From positions 274,461 to 338,460 of the forward strand of contig NZ_FMZM01000006.1 in assembly GCF_900101465.1 (NCBI RefSeq): DNA of 64,000 nt, given 5' to 3'. Of the stretch, positions 56,224 through 64,000 are shown in pieces; the first letter of the stretch is position 1, and every line of letters starts with the position of its first letter. This DNA is from Nocardioides lianchengensis (GTDB lineage Bacteria > Actinomycetota > Actinomycetes > Propionibacteriales > Nocardioidaceae). Made by a program: the position numbers and the translations under genes. The notes beneath the pieces were generated by a model. That model was not told the origin of the DNA. It saw only the letters and a program-made list of their open reading frames with translations, and did no database searches.

Positions 56224-57899
56224 CCTCCCCTCTGCGGCTCGGCCCGCTGCTGCGCCACGTCGACGACACGTCCGCCACCGTCTGGGTCGAGACCGAGGCA
56301 GCGGCCACGGTCGTGGTCACTGCCGGCGACCGGGCCGGCACCGCGCCGACGTTCTCGGCGCACGGCCACCACTACGCCCTGGTCGAGGTCGAGGGCCTCG
56401 AGCCGGGCAGTCACACGCCGTACTCCGTCGCGGTCGACGGCGAACGTGTGTGGCCGCCCGCCGACGGCGAGTACGGCGACTCCGTGATCGCCACGCTGCG
56501 CCCCGGCAAGCCGCTGCGGATGGCCTTCGGCTCCTGCCGGGTCAGCGTCTCCCACGACGAGAAGGGGCACGCCGCGCACGGCGTCGACGCCCTGCGGGCC
56601 TACGCGCTGCACATGGCAGGCCTGACCGGCGACGGGGATGCCGACGGCTGGCCCGACCTGGTGCTCTTCCTCGGTGACCAGGTGTACGCCGACGACACCA
56701 GCGACGAGATGAAGGCGTTCATCGAGCAGCGCCGCGATCCCGAGCAGTCGCCCTGGCACGAGCTTAAGGACTACGAGGAGTACGCCCACCTCTACCGGCT
56801 CGCGTGGAGCGACCCGGCGAACCGGTGGCTGCTCTCGACGCTGCCGAGCGCGATGATCTTCGACGACCACGACATCCGCGACGACTGGAACACCAGCCTC
56901 AGCTGGCGTCGCGAGATGGAGGCCACCGACTGGTGGCACGAGCGGGTCGTGTCCGGGCTGGCGTCGTACTGGGTCTACCAGCACATCGGCAACCTCAGCC
57001 CCGCCGAGCGGGCGGAGGACCCGCTGTGGCAGCGGATCCGGACCTACGAGGGGCCGGGGGAGCTGGACATCACCGACGAGCTCGACCGGCTGGCCGACGA
57101 CGCCGACCAGCGTCCGGACAGCTACCGATGGAGCTTCTCGCGCGACTTCGACACCCAGGCCCGGCTGGTGGTCGTCGACTCCCGGGCCGCGCGGGTGCTG
57201 CAGCCCGACCGGCGTTCGATCCTCGACGAGCCGGAGATGGACTGGCTCGACGCGCAGTTGCGCGGCGATGTCGACCACCTGCTCGTCGGCACGTCTTTGC
57301 CGTTCCTGCTGGCGCCGGCGATCCACCACGTCGAGTCGCTGAGCGAGGCCGTCGCCACCGGTCGCTTCGGCGCGTTCCTCAAGCCGCTCGGCGAGAAGGT
57401 GCGCCAAGGCGCCGACCTGGAGCACTGGGCGGCGTTCCAGGACGGGTTCGCCCGCGTCGGCCGGATGGTCCTCGACGTCGGCGCGGGTCGCCGTGGGCGG
57501 GCGCCGCAGACGGTGACCTTCCTGTCCGGCGATGTCCACCACAGCTACGTCGCCGAGGCCTGGCCGGACCCCGCGGAGGGCGTCGTCCTCCGGACCCGGA
57601 TCGTGCAGGCAGTCTGCTCGCCGATCCGCAACCCGCTGCCGGGATTCATGAAGGTGGCCACCTCGATCGCCGGCAAGGGCCGCGCACGACCCACGGGGCG
57701 GCTCACGGGAGGGCGGATGCCGCGCTCGCCGCTGCGCTGGCGGGTCACCAAGGGTCCCTGGTACGACAACAACCTCGCAGTCCTGGAGGTGCTGCCCGAC
57801 GGCCTGCGGATGCGCTGGTGGTGCGGCGAGGTCCCCGAGGACGGCGACGTACGACGTCCGCGGCTGCGGAAGGTCGCCGACGTGTCGGGGATCGGCTAG
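56220..57899 (+). CDS. PhoD-like alkaline phosphatase/phosphodiesterase
   Basis: Calcineurin-like metallophosphoesterase of 559 residues in the PhoD group. An N-terminal beta domain (about 1-90) precedes the metal site: MAFGSCRVS, LVLFLGDQVYADDT, MIFDDHDIRDDWN and a late FLSGDVHHSYVAEA. No signal or Tat peptide is present, unlike secreted PhoD, so it is probably cytoplasmic or exported by another route. The basic region near RLTGGRMPRSPLRWRV is unusual. It overlaps the dehydrogenase stop. Confidence 0.9.
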   Translation: MTSPLRLGPLLRHVDDTSATVWVETEAAATVVVTAGDRAGTAPTFSAHGHHYALVEVEGLEPGSHTPYSVAVDGERVWPPADGEYGDSVIATLRPGKPLRMAFGSCRVSVSHDEKGHAAHGVDALRAYALHMAGLTGDGDADGWPDLVLFLGDQVYADDTSDEMKAFIEQRRDPEQSPWHELKDYEEYAHLYRLAWSDPANRWLLSTLPSAMIFDDHDIRDDWNTSLSWRREMEATDWWHERVVSGLASYWVYQHIGNLSPAERAEDPLWQRIRTYEGPGELDITDELDRLADDADQRPDSYRWSFSRDFDTQARLVVVDSRAARVLQPDRRSILDEPEMDWLDAQLRGDVDHLLVGTSLPFLLAPAIHHVESLSEAVATGRFGAFLKPLGEKVRQGADLEHWAAFQDGFARVGRMVLDVGAGRRGRAPQTVTFLSGDVHHSYVAEAWPDPAEGVVLRTRIVQAVCSPIRNPLPGFMKVATSIAGKGRARPTGRLTGGRMPRSPLRWRVTKGPWYDNNLAVLEVLPDGLRMRWWCGEVPEDGDVRRPRLRKVADVSGIG

Positions 57900-57903
57900 C
57901 GGT

Positions 57904-58056
57904 TCAGGCAGCTCGGTGCTGCTGCCCCGGTGCTGCCACCGGCTCGCAACTGCACGCGTCGCCGCACGCGAGGAACGTGTGCATCCCGTGGCCGCAGCGC
58001 GGGCAGGGACGGTCGTGCGACAGGTGCTCGTCGTTGGACTGGACGGTGTCCCACAT
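57904..58056 (-). CDS. small cysteine-rich zinc-ribbon-like protein
   Basis: Protein of 50 residues with CPRCGHGMH and CGDACSCEP, enough Cys and His for one zinc site. ATG at 58056 has GGAGGAAGAG upstream, a strong Shine-Dalgarno sequence that decides this start over the longer frame. Function unknown. Convergent with the PhoD gene, 4 bp apart. Confidence 0.7.
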   Translation of the reverse strand: MWDTVQSNDEHLSHDRPCPRCGHGMHTFLACGDACSCEPVAAPGQQHRAA

Positions 58057-58255
58057 GGCTCTTCCTCCCCCTCGTGTGCGCTCCGTTCGGCTCTCACCCG
58101 AACGTACGGACGCCACGGGCTGAACCTGCGCGGAACGGACCAGAAACATCGGGGTGGGCCATCAGGTTGGCCCGGGTGACCGTGGTCGTCATGACCCCGA
58201 CGGGCCATCCGACGACCACCCGTGTGGGCGCTGGCCGAGCGGGTACCAGGACCTC

Positions 58256-58531
58256 ATGACCGACTCGAACGCACATTCGACCAATGCTGAGAACACCGAT
58301 GCCACCGAGCCCACCGCCGAAGTGATCGGCGCCGGCGCCGGCAACACCACCGAGAAGGACCCCGAGGACTGGGTCACGGGGGAGGAGCCGATGACCGGCG
58401 CCCAGCGGAGCTACCTCGACACGCTGGCCCGCGAGGCCGGCGAAACGCTGCCGGCCGACCTCACGAAGGCCCAGGCCTCCGAGCACATCGACCGGCTGCA
58501 GGCCGCGACGGGTCGCGGCCAGGAGTCCTAG
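58256..58531 (+). CDS. DUF3072 family protein
   Basis: Protein of 91 residues. The first 35 are polar and probably disordered (Asn, Thr, Ala, Glu). The remainder fits DUF3072: DPEDWVTGEEPMTGAQRSYL then TLAREAGETLPADLTKAQAS with EHIDRLQ. It resembles a short SAP/helical domain that may bind nucleic acid; function not established. Stop codon shares CTAG with the convergent membrane-protein gene. Confidence 0.83.
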   Translation: MTDSNAHSTNAENTDATEPTAEVIGAGAGNTTEKDPEDWVTGEEPMTGAQRSYLDTLAREAGETLPADLTKAQASEHIDRLQAATGRGQES

Positions 58532-58926
58532 GACTCGCGGCGGCCGGCCGCGACGAGCAGCGCGCCGAGCAGGATCAGGACGCCGCCGCCGAGCTCGGTG
58601 ACGAAGATGCTGGTGGTGTCGTCGTACACGAGCGCGAAGAGGATGAGCAGGGCACCGCCCAGGCCGATGACGCCGATCGCCGGGGTCGGCGACATCCGGG
58701 TCCGCAGCGCGAAGGTCGCGAGGACCACCGCGGTGGCCACCATGCCACCGCGGTATCCGGCCCACATCCCGTCGGCGTCGTGGCCGTAGATGAACCAGGT
58801 CGAGAAGACGACGAGGAGGGCGGCGCTGAGGGTGAGCAGCCAGCCGAAGGGAGCGAGCACGGGGACCGGCTCGTAGGCCGCAGCGGCCGGGGCGGTCACG
58901 TCGGAGGTCTTGGCAGGAGTCGTCAT
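58528..58926 (-). CDS. hypothetical four-helix membrane protein
   Basis: Protein of 132 residues with four membrane helices: PFGWLLTLSAALLVVFSTW, GMVATAVVLATFAL, AIGVIGLGGALLILFALV and TELGGGVLILLGALLVA. No conserved catalytic motif. ATG at 58926 starts the natural N-terminus (TTPAKTSDVTAPAAAAY); the longer frame is strongly basic and not protein-like. Unknown family. Confidence 0.7.
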   Translation of the reverse strand: MTTPAKTSDVTAPAAAAYEPVPVLAPFGWLLTLSAALLVVFSTWFIYGHDADGMWAGYRGGMVATAVVLATFALRTRMSPTPAIGVIGLGGALLILFALVYDDTTSIFVTELGGGVLILLGALLVAAGRRES

Positions 58927-59017
58927 GGTGCGGCCCATCCTATTCGCACCGGGTAGAACACGCTGCGGGTGTCGCCACGAGTCGGCCATCGGCCGGTCCC
59001 ACCGTCGGCGCTTCCTC

Positions 59018-59362
59018 CTAGGTCCTCGCACCGCGAGGCGGCGGAGTCCCGCCGGCCTCGCGCCACCGCCGTACCGCCTCCGACACCTCGCCCCGGCGCG
59101 TGCGAGTGAGATCGCGAGCCCGGTACGGCGACGGCTCGCCCACCAGCGGATTGCTGGCGGCCGGAGCACTGAAGTGGATCTCGTGACTGAGGGTGTCGAG
59201 ATAGTCCCGACCCGCCTGCTCCCAACGGGCGCGTTCATCGCCGTTCAGCTCGATCAACACTGAGTAGCCGAAGGCGCCGTGGTTGCAGTTCACGTCGAGC
59301 AGCAGGGCGTCGCCGTCACGCAGCAGGTACCAGGCCGCCGGGGCGTGGTCGAGGACTTCCAT
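59018..59362 (-). CDS. hypothetical protein
   Basis: Soluble protein of 114 residues. YLLRDGDALLLDVNCNHGAFGYSVLIEL reads as beta strands with a Cys and a His close together; the segment is noted by its ends YLLRDGD and SVLIEL. LSHEIHFSAPAA and a basic C-terminus follow. I do not recognise a family. The start at ATG 59362 is chosen because the protein-like sequence begins there; the frame before it is low in conserved character. The 223 bp to the next gene hold nothing recognisable. Confidence 0.6.
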   Translation of the reverse strand: MEVLDHAPAAWYLLRDGDALLLDVNCNHGAFGYSVLIELNGDERARWEQAGRDYLDTLSHEIHFSAPAASNPLVGEPSPYRARDLTRTRRGEVSEAVRRWREAGGTPPPRGART

Positions 59363-59585
59363 CACGGACCCATCAGAGCATCTGTCACTAAGGCTCGGCG
59401 GTGAGCACCCCACCGAAACCTCGCGGCAGACGGTGGACGGCTCACCGCCCTCCGACGACGGCGAATCTCTCCACCCGCGGCGGCACCGCTGAGCGAACGG
59501 CACTCGTGGACGGCGCACGGCGCCGGCTCCCGTGGTGGGTGCCGGCGCCGTGCGCGCTGGTGATTCGATCTGGGCCGGGTTGGGC

Positions 59586-61793
59586 TCAGATCGGGTTACT
59601 CGCGTAGGGGACACTGGGGTCGGAGAAGGCCCCGGCGTCGGTGACAGCGCGCAGGCGCACCGAGGAGCCGTAGTTCCAGCCGCAGCTCATGCTGGGGCAG
59701 TCGAACATGGCCTGATTGCCGTTGATGACCGAGGCCGACGGCAGCCAGGGGCCACCCGCCACGGACATCTGGTAGCCGGTCACGGTGGCGCCATTGGTGC
59801 TGCCGGCGGTGAAGCTGACCGCTACCTGCTGGCCCGCTCCGTAGTAGCCATAGTTAGTGATCGTCGGGGCGTTCGGGACCACGACGGTGATCGTGACGCT
59901 GTCCGACTGCGTGGCAGCGGAGTGGCCAACCTGGTTCACGGCACGGACCTGGTAGCTGCGCGTCCCGGCAGGCTGGTTGGTCAGCGTGATGGTCGTGGCC
60001 GGCGCGTAGCTGGTCCAGGTGAGGCCGTCGGGGGATACCTCGTAGGCGGTGATCGCGTTGCCGCCGTCAAAGGTGGGAGCGGCGACGGACAGGGTGACCG
60101 TGGTGCCGTCGGCGCTGGCGCTGACCTCGGGCGGCGCGCCGGGAATGACCGCGGGCTTGAGGGTGCGGGTCTTGCTCATGGCGCCGTTGCCCTTGGCGTT
60201 GACCGCGCGGATGGTGACCTTGTACGTCGTGCCAGGCGTGAGGTCGGACAGGCTGAAGCTGAACGCGCCGTCCTGCTCGGGGTCGGCCGTGTAGAGGAAG
60301 GTCGACCAGGTCAGGCCGCCGTCGTAGGTGATCTCGTAGCCGGTGATCGGCGATCCGCCGTCGGTGCCTTCGTCGAGCTCGGGGCTGGTGAAGGTGAGTA
60401 CCGGGTCGGTGTCGTAGACGTCGACCGGCTGGTCCAGCCAGGGGGCGTCGGGGACGGTGGCCACCAGGACCTCGGTCGCGGTGGTCGCCGGACCGTAGCC
60501 GCGGCCGTTGAGGGCGCGGACGGCGACCTGGTAGGTGGTGCCGTTGGTGCGGTCACCACTGGTGATCGTCCAGGGACCGGCGCCGATGGTCGGAGCCGGG
60601 GCCCAGGACAGGCCGCCGTCGTAGGTGATCTCGTAGCCGTAGATCGGGGTGCCACCGGTCCGGGTGGGCGCATCGAACGTCGTGATGATGGCGTGGTCGT
60701 CGCCGGTGACCGTCAGGCCGGTGGGCGCGGAGGGCAGTCCGATGACGGTCGCCGAGAGGGTGTTGGACGGCGCGCCGGCGCCGATGCGGTTGACGGCGCG
60801 CACGCGCAGGTCGACGGTCGACTCGTCCGGGACACCGGTGAGGTAGCCGTAGATCAGGTTCTCGCAGTCGTTGCACGGCTCCCGCAGCAGCGTGGCACGT
60901 CGCGAGGGCGCGGAGTTGACGGAGGACCAGGCGCCGCCGGTCGAGACCTGGTAGCCGGTGATGGGTGCTCCGCCGTCGGTGGTCGGCGCCTTGAAGGAGT
61001 AGTGAACGACGCCTTCGTAGGCCGTCATGTCGACCAGGGTGGGTGCGCCGGGGACCTTCGCGTCGGGCTTGCTCGGGCCGACAGGAGGGGTGGGCTTGGT
61101 GGGTCGGGTGCTGGTCATCTGGATGACCACGCGGCGGTTCGCGTCACGCTGTGCCGGCTTGCCGCCGACGATCGCGGGGCGGGTGGAGCCGTAGCTGACG
61201 GCGGTGGTGGCCAGCCCGGGGTTGAGGTCGGCGATCGTGGCGCACACACGCTTCGCGCGGGCCTTGGACAGGGTGCGGCTGTCGGCGTTGGTGCTGCCGT
61301 AGTCGGCGTATCCCTCGCACCGGATCGACGCGGCATTGGTGAGCGAGCCGGCGGCGCGGCGAAGCTGTGCGCGGGCCTGGGAGGTGAGGACGGCGGAGCC
61401 GCCGTCGAAGAGGCCTTGGCCGTCGAGGGTGAGCGCCTGGCCGCGGACCAGCTGGTGGCCCAGGGCCCAGCGCATCGGAACCGCGAGGGCACCGGCGCGA
61501 GTGCGGTAGACCGCACGGGTCTCGCGGAGACGCCCGGAGTACTTCTCGGGGCGGCTCGGGACCGCGAGCTGCGCGCGGCGCTGCTTCGGGGTGCGGGGGT
61601 CGACGAACCAGGACGAGTCCCGGTCCGTGCGGGTGGTGACCGAGCTCAGCACAGCGCCGGGCGCGGCCGACAGGGAGTGGCTGGAGGTGGCGCTCGTGGC
61701 GCTCGCGGTGGCCGTGGCTGCGCCGGAGAGCATGACCACGACACCGGCGCCGGCCGCGATCGCGGCGCGCCACTGGAGGTTGAGGGACGACAT
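59586..61793 (-). CDS. secreted protein with OmpA-like domain and fibronectin type III repeats
   Basis: Exported protein of 735 residues. Signal peptide at 1-32 (core IAAGAGVVVMLSGAATATA). An OmpA/MotB-like region (about 110-230) follows, with LTLDGQGLFDGGSAVLTSQA, EGYADYGST and LSKARAKRVCATI, the pattern that binds peptidoglycan. A Pro/Lys linker then leads to about five fibronectin type III repeats, each with an ITGYE(I/V)-type strand (five ITGYQ/ITGYE/IYGYE/ITAYE copies). It may be a cell-wall-attached adhesin or surface organiser. ATG at 61793 sits right before the signal peptide. Confidence 0.84.
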   Translation of the reverse strand: MSSLNLQWRAAIAAGAGVVVMLSGAATATASATSATSSHSLSAAPGAVLSSVTTRTDRDSSWFVDPRTPKQRRAQLAVPSRPEKYSGRLRETRAVYRTRAGALAVPMRWALGHQLVRGQALTLDGQGLFDGGSAVLTSQARAQLRRAAGSLTNAASIRCEGYADYGSTNADSRTLSKARAKRVCATIADLNPGLATTAVSYGSTRPAIVGGKPAQRDANRRVVIQMTSTRPTKPTPPVGPSKPDAKVPGAPTLVDMTAYEGVVHYSFKAPTTDGGAPITGYQVSTGGAWSSVNSAPSRRATLLREPCNDCENLIYGYLTGVPDESTVDLRVRAVNRIGAGAPSNTLSATVIGLPSAPTGLTVTGDDHAIITTFDAPTRTGGTPIYGYEITYDGGLSWAPAPTIGAGPWTITSGDRTNGTTYQVAVRALNGRGYGPATTATEVLVATVPDAPWLDQPVDVYDTDPVLTFTSPELDEGTDGGSPITGYEITYDGGLTWSTFLYTADPEQDGAFSFSLSDLTPGTTYKVTIRAVNAKGNGAMSKTRTLKPAVIPGAPPEVSASADGTTVTLSVAAPTFDGGNAITAYEVSPDGLTWTSYAPATTITLTNQPAGTRSYQVRAVNQVGHSAATQSDSVTITVVVPNAPTITNYGYYGAGQQVAVSFTAGSTNGATVTGYQMSVAGGPWLPSASVINGNQAMFDCPSMSCGWNYGSSVRLRAVTDAGAFSDPSVPYASNPI

Positions 61794-61935
61794 GCAAGAC
61801 CAATCGGTGGGTAGCGGAACCCGAGACCAACCGTCGTCGACGGCTTCGAACGTCATCGGCCACATCGGTCTGCGATTAAGCAGAGCGACAGAAAAGCCCC
61901 TTCTCGTGGACGCCCGGTGATTAGTCGCCGATAAC

Positions 61936-61948
61936 TGACATTATGTCA
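61936..61948. promoter_or_regulatory. TGACATTATGTCA palindrome upstream of the OmpA/FN3 gene
   Basis: Perfect 13-nt palindrome. Read on the minus strand it overlaps TTGACA, a consensus -35 element, in an unusually AT-rich patch between the VapC gene and the OmpA/FN3 gene. A regulator bound here would block that promoter. Confidence 0.5.
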
Positions 61949-61978
61949 AGTAATCAAGAGGACGCTTCGGGCGAGGCC

Positions 61979-62416
61979 CTACCCCAGCAGAACGAGGCGG
62001 TCGGCGTCCTCGGGCAGAACGGCGCGAGCGAGCCGGCGATCGAAGGTGACCAGGACGGCGTCGTGGCGCACCGCGAGGTTGAGCAGGTGCCAGTCGGTGA
62101 CCTGCTGGTGGCCGACGAGCCCGGTCGCGTCGACGCCCAGGTCGGCCAGGCTCGTGTCGTCCAGGAGGAAGACGGCGCGGGTGTCGGAGCGGATCCCGGC
62201 CAGCACGCCCAGGGCCTGCTCCGCCGTGACCGACTGCCCGGTGACCCGCGGGTTCAGCAACAGCCGCACCAGTGCGCTCTCGGTGACCGGCGTGGTGGCG
62301 AAGTGCTCGGTCTCCCCCAGCCACCGGTGCGCCTCGGTGTGGAACACGTGCGCCGGGTTGGTCAGCGCGACCAGGACGTTGACGTCCGGGATCGCTAGGC
62401 GGGAGCTACTCGACAT
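61979..62416 (-). CDS. vapC: VapC-type PIN-domain toxin
   Basis: Toxin RNase of 145 residues. The four PIN acidic positions are visible: AIPDVNVLVAL (Asp11), TESALVRLL (Glu), VTDWHLLNLA (Asp) and LVTFDRRLARA (Asp). Such enzymes cut tRNA or rRNA when freed from the antitoxin. Its start overlaps the antitoxin stop by 11 bp, the usual VapBC coupling. RNA target unknown. Confidence 0.92.
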   Translation of the reverse strand: MSSSSRLAIPDVNVLVALTNPAHVFHTEAHRWLGETEHFATTPVTESALVRLLLNPRVTGQSVTAEQALGVLAGIRSDTRAVFLLDDTSLADLGVDATGLVGHQQVTDWHLLNLAVRHDAVLVTFDRRLARAVLPEDADRLVLLG

Positions 62417-62633
62417 CGAGCGCGTCGTCGACCAGCTTCGTCGTGATCACATGACCCTCGACGGAGGGCAGCATCGGAAATCCGCCCGCGGTCGACCGCG
62501 CCGCGACCCGTTCGGCCTCGTAGCCGATCAGCGCGAGCCGTGACACCGCCTCACCCAGCGAAATTCCCTCGCGCCGCGCCCGACTGCGGGCGGCGGCCAG
62601 CACCCGGTCGTCGATGCTGAGAGTCGTACGCAC
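62406..62633 (-). CDS. vapB: VapB-type ribbon-helix-helix antitoxin
   Basis: Antitoxin of 75 residues. MRTTLSIDDRVLAAARSRAR begins the DNA-binding ribbon-helix-helix (about 1-40), and the C-terminal part (GGFPMLPSVEGHVITTKLV) would bind and inhibit the PIN toxin. It likely autoregulates the pair. The toxin gene overlaps its stop. Confidence 0.88.
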   Translation of the reverse strand: MRTTLSIDDRVLAAARSRARREGISLGEAVSRLALIGYEAERVAARSTAGGFPMLPSVEGHVITTKLVDDALDVE

Positions 62634-62664
62634 CCCTCGATCGTAGCAGACGCGGCATCACGCA

Positions 62665-62934
62665 TCACGCATCACGTGCGCGAACGGCGATCAGCGCGGC
62701 CTCCAGGTCGGCCCGCGTCGGGATCCAGCCGCGCGCCAGCTCATCGCGCAGCAGGTCCACGAGGGCGAGCCGGTCCGCTGCTGGCAGGCCGAGCACGAAG
62801 GCCCTCGTCGCACTGCCGGTGAGGTCGGATCGCGCAGGTCTCGTGGTCTCCACAGGGAAGAGACGCACGCGCCACGGTTCCCTTACGCGCGGGGCCCGCA
62901 TCCGCGTGGACGTCCCGCTCCCCCGCCGGCTCAC
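62665..62934 (-). CDS. hypothetical small protein coupled to sigma-like gene
   Basis: Protein of 89 residues. The first 35 are basic; the rest (TRAFVLGLPAADRLALVDLLRDEL then IPTRADLEAALIAV, given in parts) is helical. The GTG start overlaps the stop of the sigma-like gene (GTGA), so translation is coupled. The place and size suggest it could be a partner or anti-sigma-type protein, but no known family is recognised. Confidence 0.6.
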   Translation of the reverse strand: MSRRGSGTSTRMRAPRVREPWRVRLFPVETTRPARSDLTGSATRAFVLGLPAADRLALVDLLRDELARGWIPTRADLEAALIAVRARDA

Positions 62935-63494
62935 CGTCGGTGCGCCGGGTACTCGAAGCGTGCGGTCGTCGTACGACGCACGACCCGGATGTGCGTGCGT
63001 AGAGGAACGCGCCGACGCGGCGAGGGTCCGGATCGGAGGGTCGCATTGACCACCTCGTGCAACGTCACCAGGGCCGTGACGAGAGACCGAACCGTGTCCT
63101 CGCCGATGCCCAGGTCGTGGGCGATCGCGGCGACCGGCCGCGACCGGAGGAAGGACGACGTCACGACCGCCCGCGACAGCTCGGGCAGGTCGAGGATCGC
63201 GGCCTCCAGGATCCGCAGGCGTCCGGAGACCTCGGGCGACGGTGGCACGGCGGGCAGCGAGCGGAGCAGGTCGCGGAGCGCCGGGCCGATGGTGGCGGCC
63301 GCGTGCGCCCCGAAGGCGATGCCGGGGCGCGGGCAGAAGGTGCCCGCGGCGGTCGCGAGGGCGGCCTCAGCGGTGGCGTGGAGCGCGTGCCGGTCGACGT
63401 GCGACGGCACCCGGGCGAGCACACGTCGCACCTGGGCGGCCGCGAGGTCCTGGTGCTGGGCGACGAGCTGGTCCTGGTCCGTCATGAGGACCAT
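62931..63494 (-). CDS. divergent FliA-like sigma factor paralogue
   Basis: Protein of 187 residues. The first half aligns by eye with sigma region 2 of FliA/WhiG: ARVPSHVDRHALHATAEAAL and RPGIAFGAHAAATIGPAL. The second half aligns with region 4 of the adjacent FliA (RLRILEAAILDLPELSRAVV, then FLRSRPVAAIAHDLGIGEDT). Region 3 seems to be missing, and the usual SRISQMRAEA recognition helix is replaced by DTVRSLVTAL. Both proteins end with a similar VRRTTT segment. It may be a degraded duplicate or a factor with a new specificity. The ATG at 63485 is an alternative start. Confidence 0.74.
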   Translation of the reverse strand: MVLMTDQDQLVAQHQDLAAAQVRRVLARVPSHVDRHALHATAEAALATAAGTFCPRPGIAFGAHAAATIGPALRDLLRSLPAVPPSPEVSGRLRILEAAILDLPELSRAVVTSSFLRSRPVAAIAHDLGIGEDTVRSLVTALVTLHEVVNATLRSGPSPRRRVPLRTHIRVVRRTTTARFEYPAHRR

Positions 63495-63598
63495 GGAAGT
63501 CGAGCAGCCTCAGCATCGACCCGGGGCCGGGCCAAGAATTCCTCAACAACTCCCCCGCGGACCTTGAGGTTCCACTGAGGGCCGGTGCGGGCGCTGGG

Positions 63599-64000
63599 TC
63601 AGCCGGCGAGGGCGGTGGAGCGCAGGGTGGTGGTACGACGTACCGAGACCTGACGGGCCGCGACCGCGGCGACGTAGGCGTCACGACGACGGGCCACGAC
63701 ACCACCCGGACGCGCGTGCGGGGTCAGGAGCTCGGGGTCCAGCGCCGCGTTCAGCGCGTCCTTCAGCAGCACCAGCGCCTCGGCCCGCATCTGCGAGATC
63801 CGCGACTCGGTCACCTCCAGCTCAGCAGCCAGCTCGGCCATCGGCCGCTCCTCCAGGAAGTAGCCCTCGACCACCGCACGCAGCCGCTCGGGCAACTCCA
63901 CGATCGCGGCCTGCAGGTACTCCAGACGCTCCGCCATCTCGATGCTGGCCTCGGGACCCGCCTCGTTCGAACGAACCAGGTCAGCCAGCGCGAACCCCTC
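63599..64000 (-). CDS. fliA: flagellar RNA polymerase sigma factor FliA, C-terminal part
   Basis: C-terminal 133 residues of a sigma-28-type factor; the N-terminal part lies beyond base 64000. The frame is open to the window edge and includes region 4: AAIVELPERLRAVVEGYFLEERPM then ELEVTESRISQMRAEALVLL with the helix-turn-helix. FliA directs motility and chemotaxis genes. The basic tail ending RQVSVRRTTTLRS is shared with the neighbouring paralogue. Confidence 0.86.
   Translation of the reverse strand, partial: EGFALADLVRSNEAGPEASIEMAERLEYLQAAIVELPERLRAVVEGYFLEERPMAELAAELEVTESRISQMRAEALVLLKDALNAALDPELLTPHARPGGVVARRRDAYVAAVAARQVSVRRTTTLRSTALAG

Noticed and set aside
58927..59238. Extension of the four-helix membrane protein to a 236-residue form
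   Set aside because: The added part is almost entirely basic and low complexity, typical of a shadow frame.
63495..63598. Sigma-28-type promoter (CTCA...GCCGAA) ahead of the sigma-like paralogue
   Set aside because: CTCA is followed 17 bp later only by GTTGAG, too poor a match to call.

Overview
This is 64 kb of a high-GC actinobacterial chromosome, most likely Nocardioides or a close relative (Nocardioidaceae). The evidence is a complete Pup-proteasome locus, a mycothiol gene (mshC), the actinobacterial RNA polymerase factor RbpA, many GTG starts, flagellar/motility-type genes, and dispersed repeats of the GGTCGAGTAGCG type that I associate with this family. No rRNA, tRNA, CRISPR array, transposase or prophage gene was recognised. 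The genus is an inference.

Layout. 1-5.9 kb: the 3' part of an M20 peptidase, a DUF5703 protein, an aldo/keto reductase, UppP, a chemoreceptor and a CorA-type transporter. 5.9-9.8 kb: the histidine phosphatase / DUF3090 / SCO1664-type / mshC block. 9.8-17.5 kb: a PAC2 protein, metH, a HAD hydrolase, a MerR regulator with an epimerase, and small proteins. 17.5-38.1 kb: the proteolysis region, with a RecB-like nuclease, a site-2 protease, TrmI, ARC/Mpa, Dop, Pup, PrcB, PrcA, PafA, an FKBP lipoprotein, PafB, PafC, TatA, TatC, a diacylglycerol-kinase-like protein and an Mtr4/HelY-type helicase. A DUF559-like nuclease gene interrupts it between prcA and pafA. 38.1-46.9 kb: an NAD(P)-binding protein, a 5'-3' exonuclease divergent from an Lrp regulator, a secreted protein, and a five-gene minus-strand operon (enoyl-CoA hydratase, acyl-CoA ligase, amidohydrolase, GNAT, KamA). 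46.9-53.3 kb: a 516-bp gene-free leader region, lnt, ppm1, fxsA, rbpA, an MFS transporter, a glycerophosphodiesterase and a zinc-ribbon protein. 53.3-64 kb: a repeat cluster, an HTH-MurA fusion, an alcohol dehydrogenase, a PhoD phosphatase, small proteins, an OmpA/FN3 secreted protein, a VapBC module, a divergent FliA-like sigma factor with a coupled small gene, and the C-terminal part of FliA itself.

Function. Dop deamidates Pup-Gln, PafA ligates Pup to targets, ARC unfolds them and PrcBA degrades them. PafB and PafC form a DNA-damage regulator. TatA and TatC, encoded just downstream, are part of the twin-arginine export machinery. Lnt and Ppm1 act on lipoproteins and polyprenol-mannose.

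The most unusual signal is a family of small hairpin repeats built on TTG-TGAC-CAA. There are nine loci between 1.0 and 38.1 kb and none after that. Most lie in 3' flanks. Three lie inside reading frames (HAD hydrolase, YbaK-like protein, PafC), where they add in-frame residues such as LVTN and ADWSQ. A second theme is leaderless expression: at least sixteen genes have a TAnnnT-like -10 box 6-8 nt before the start codon.
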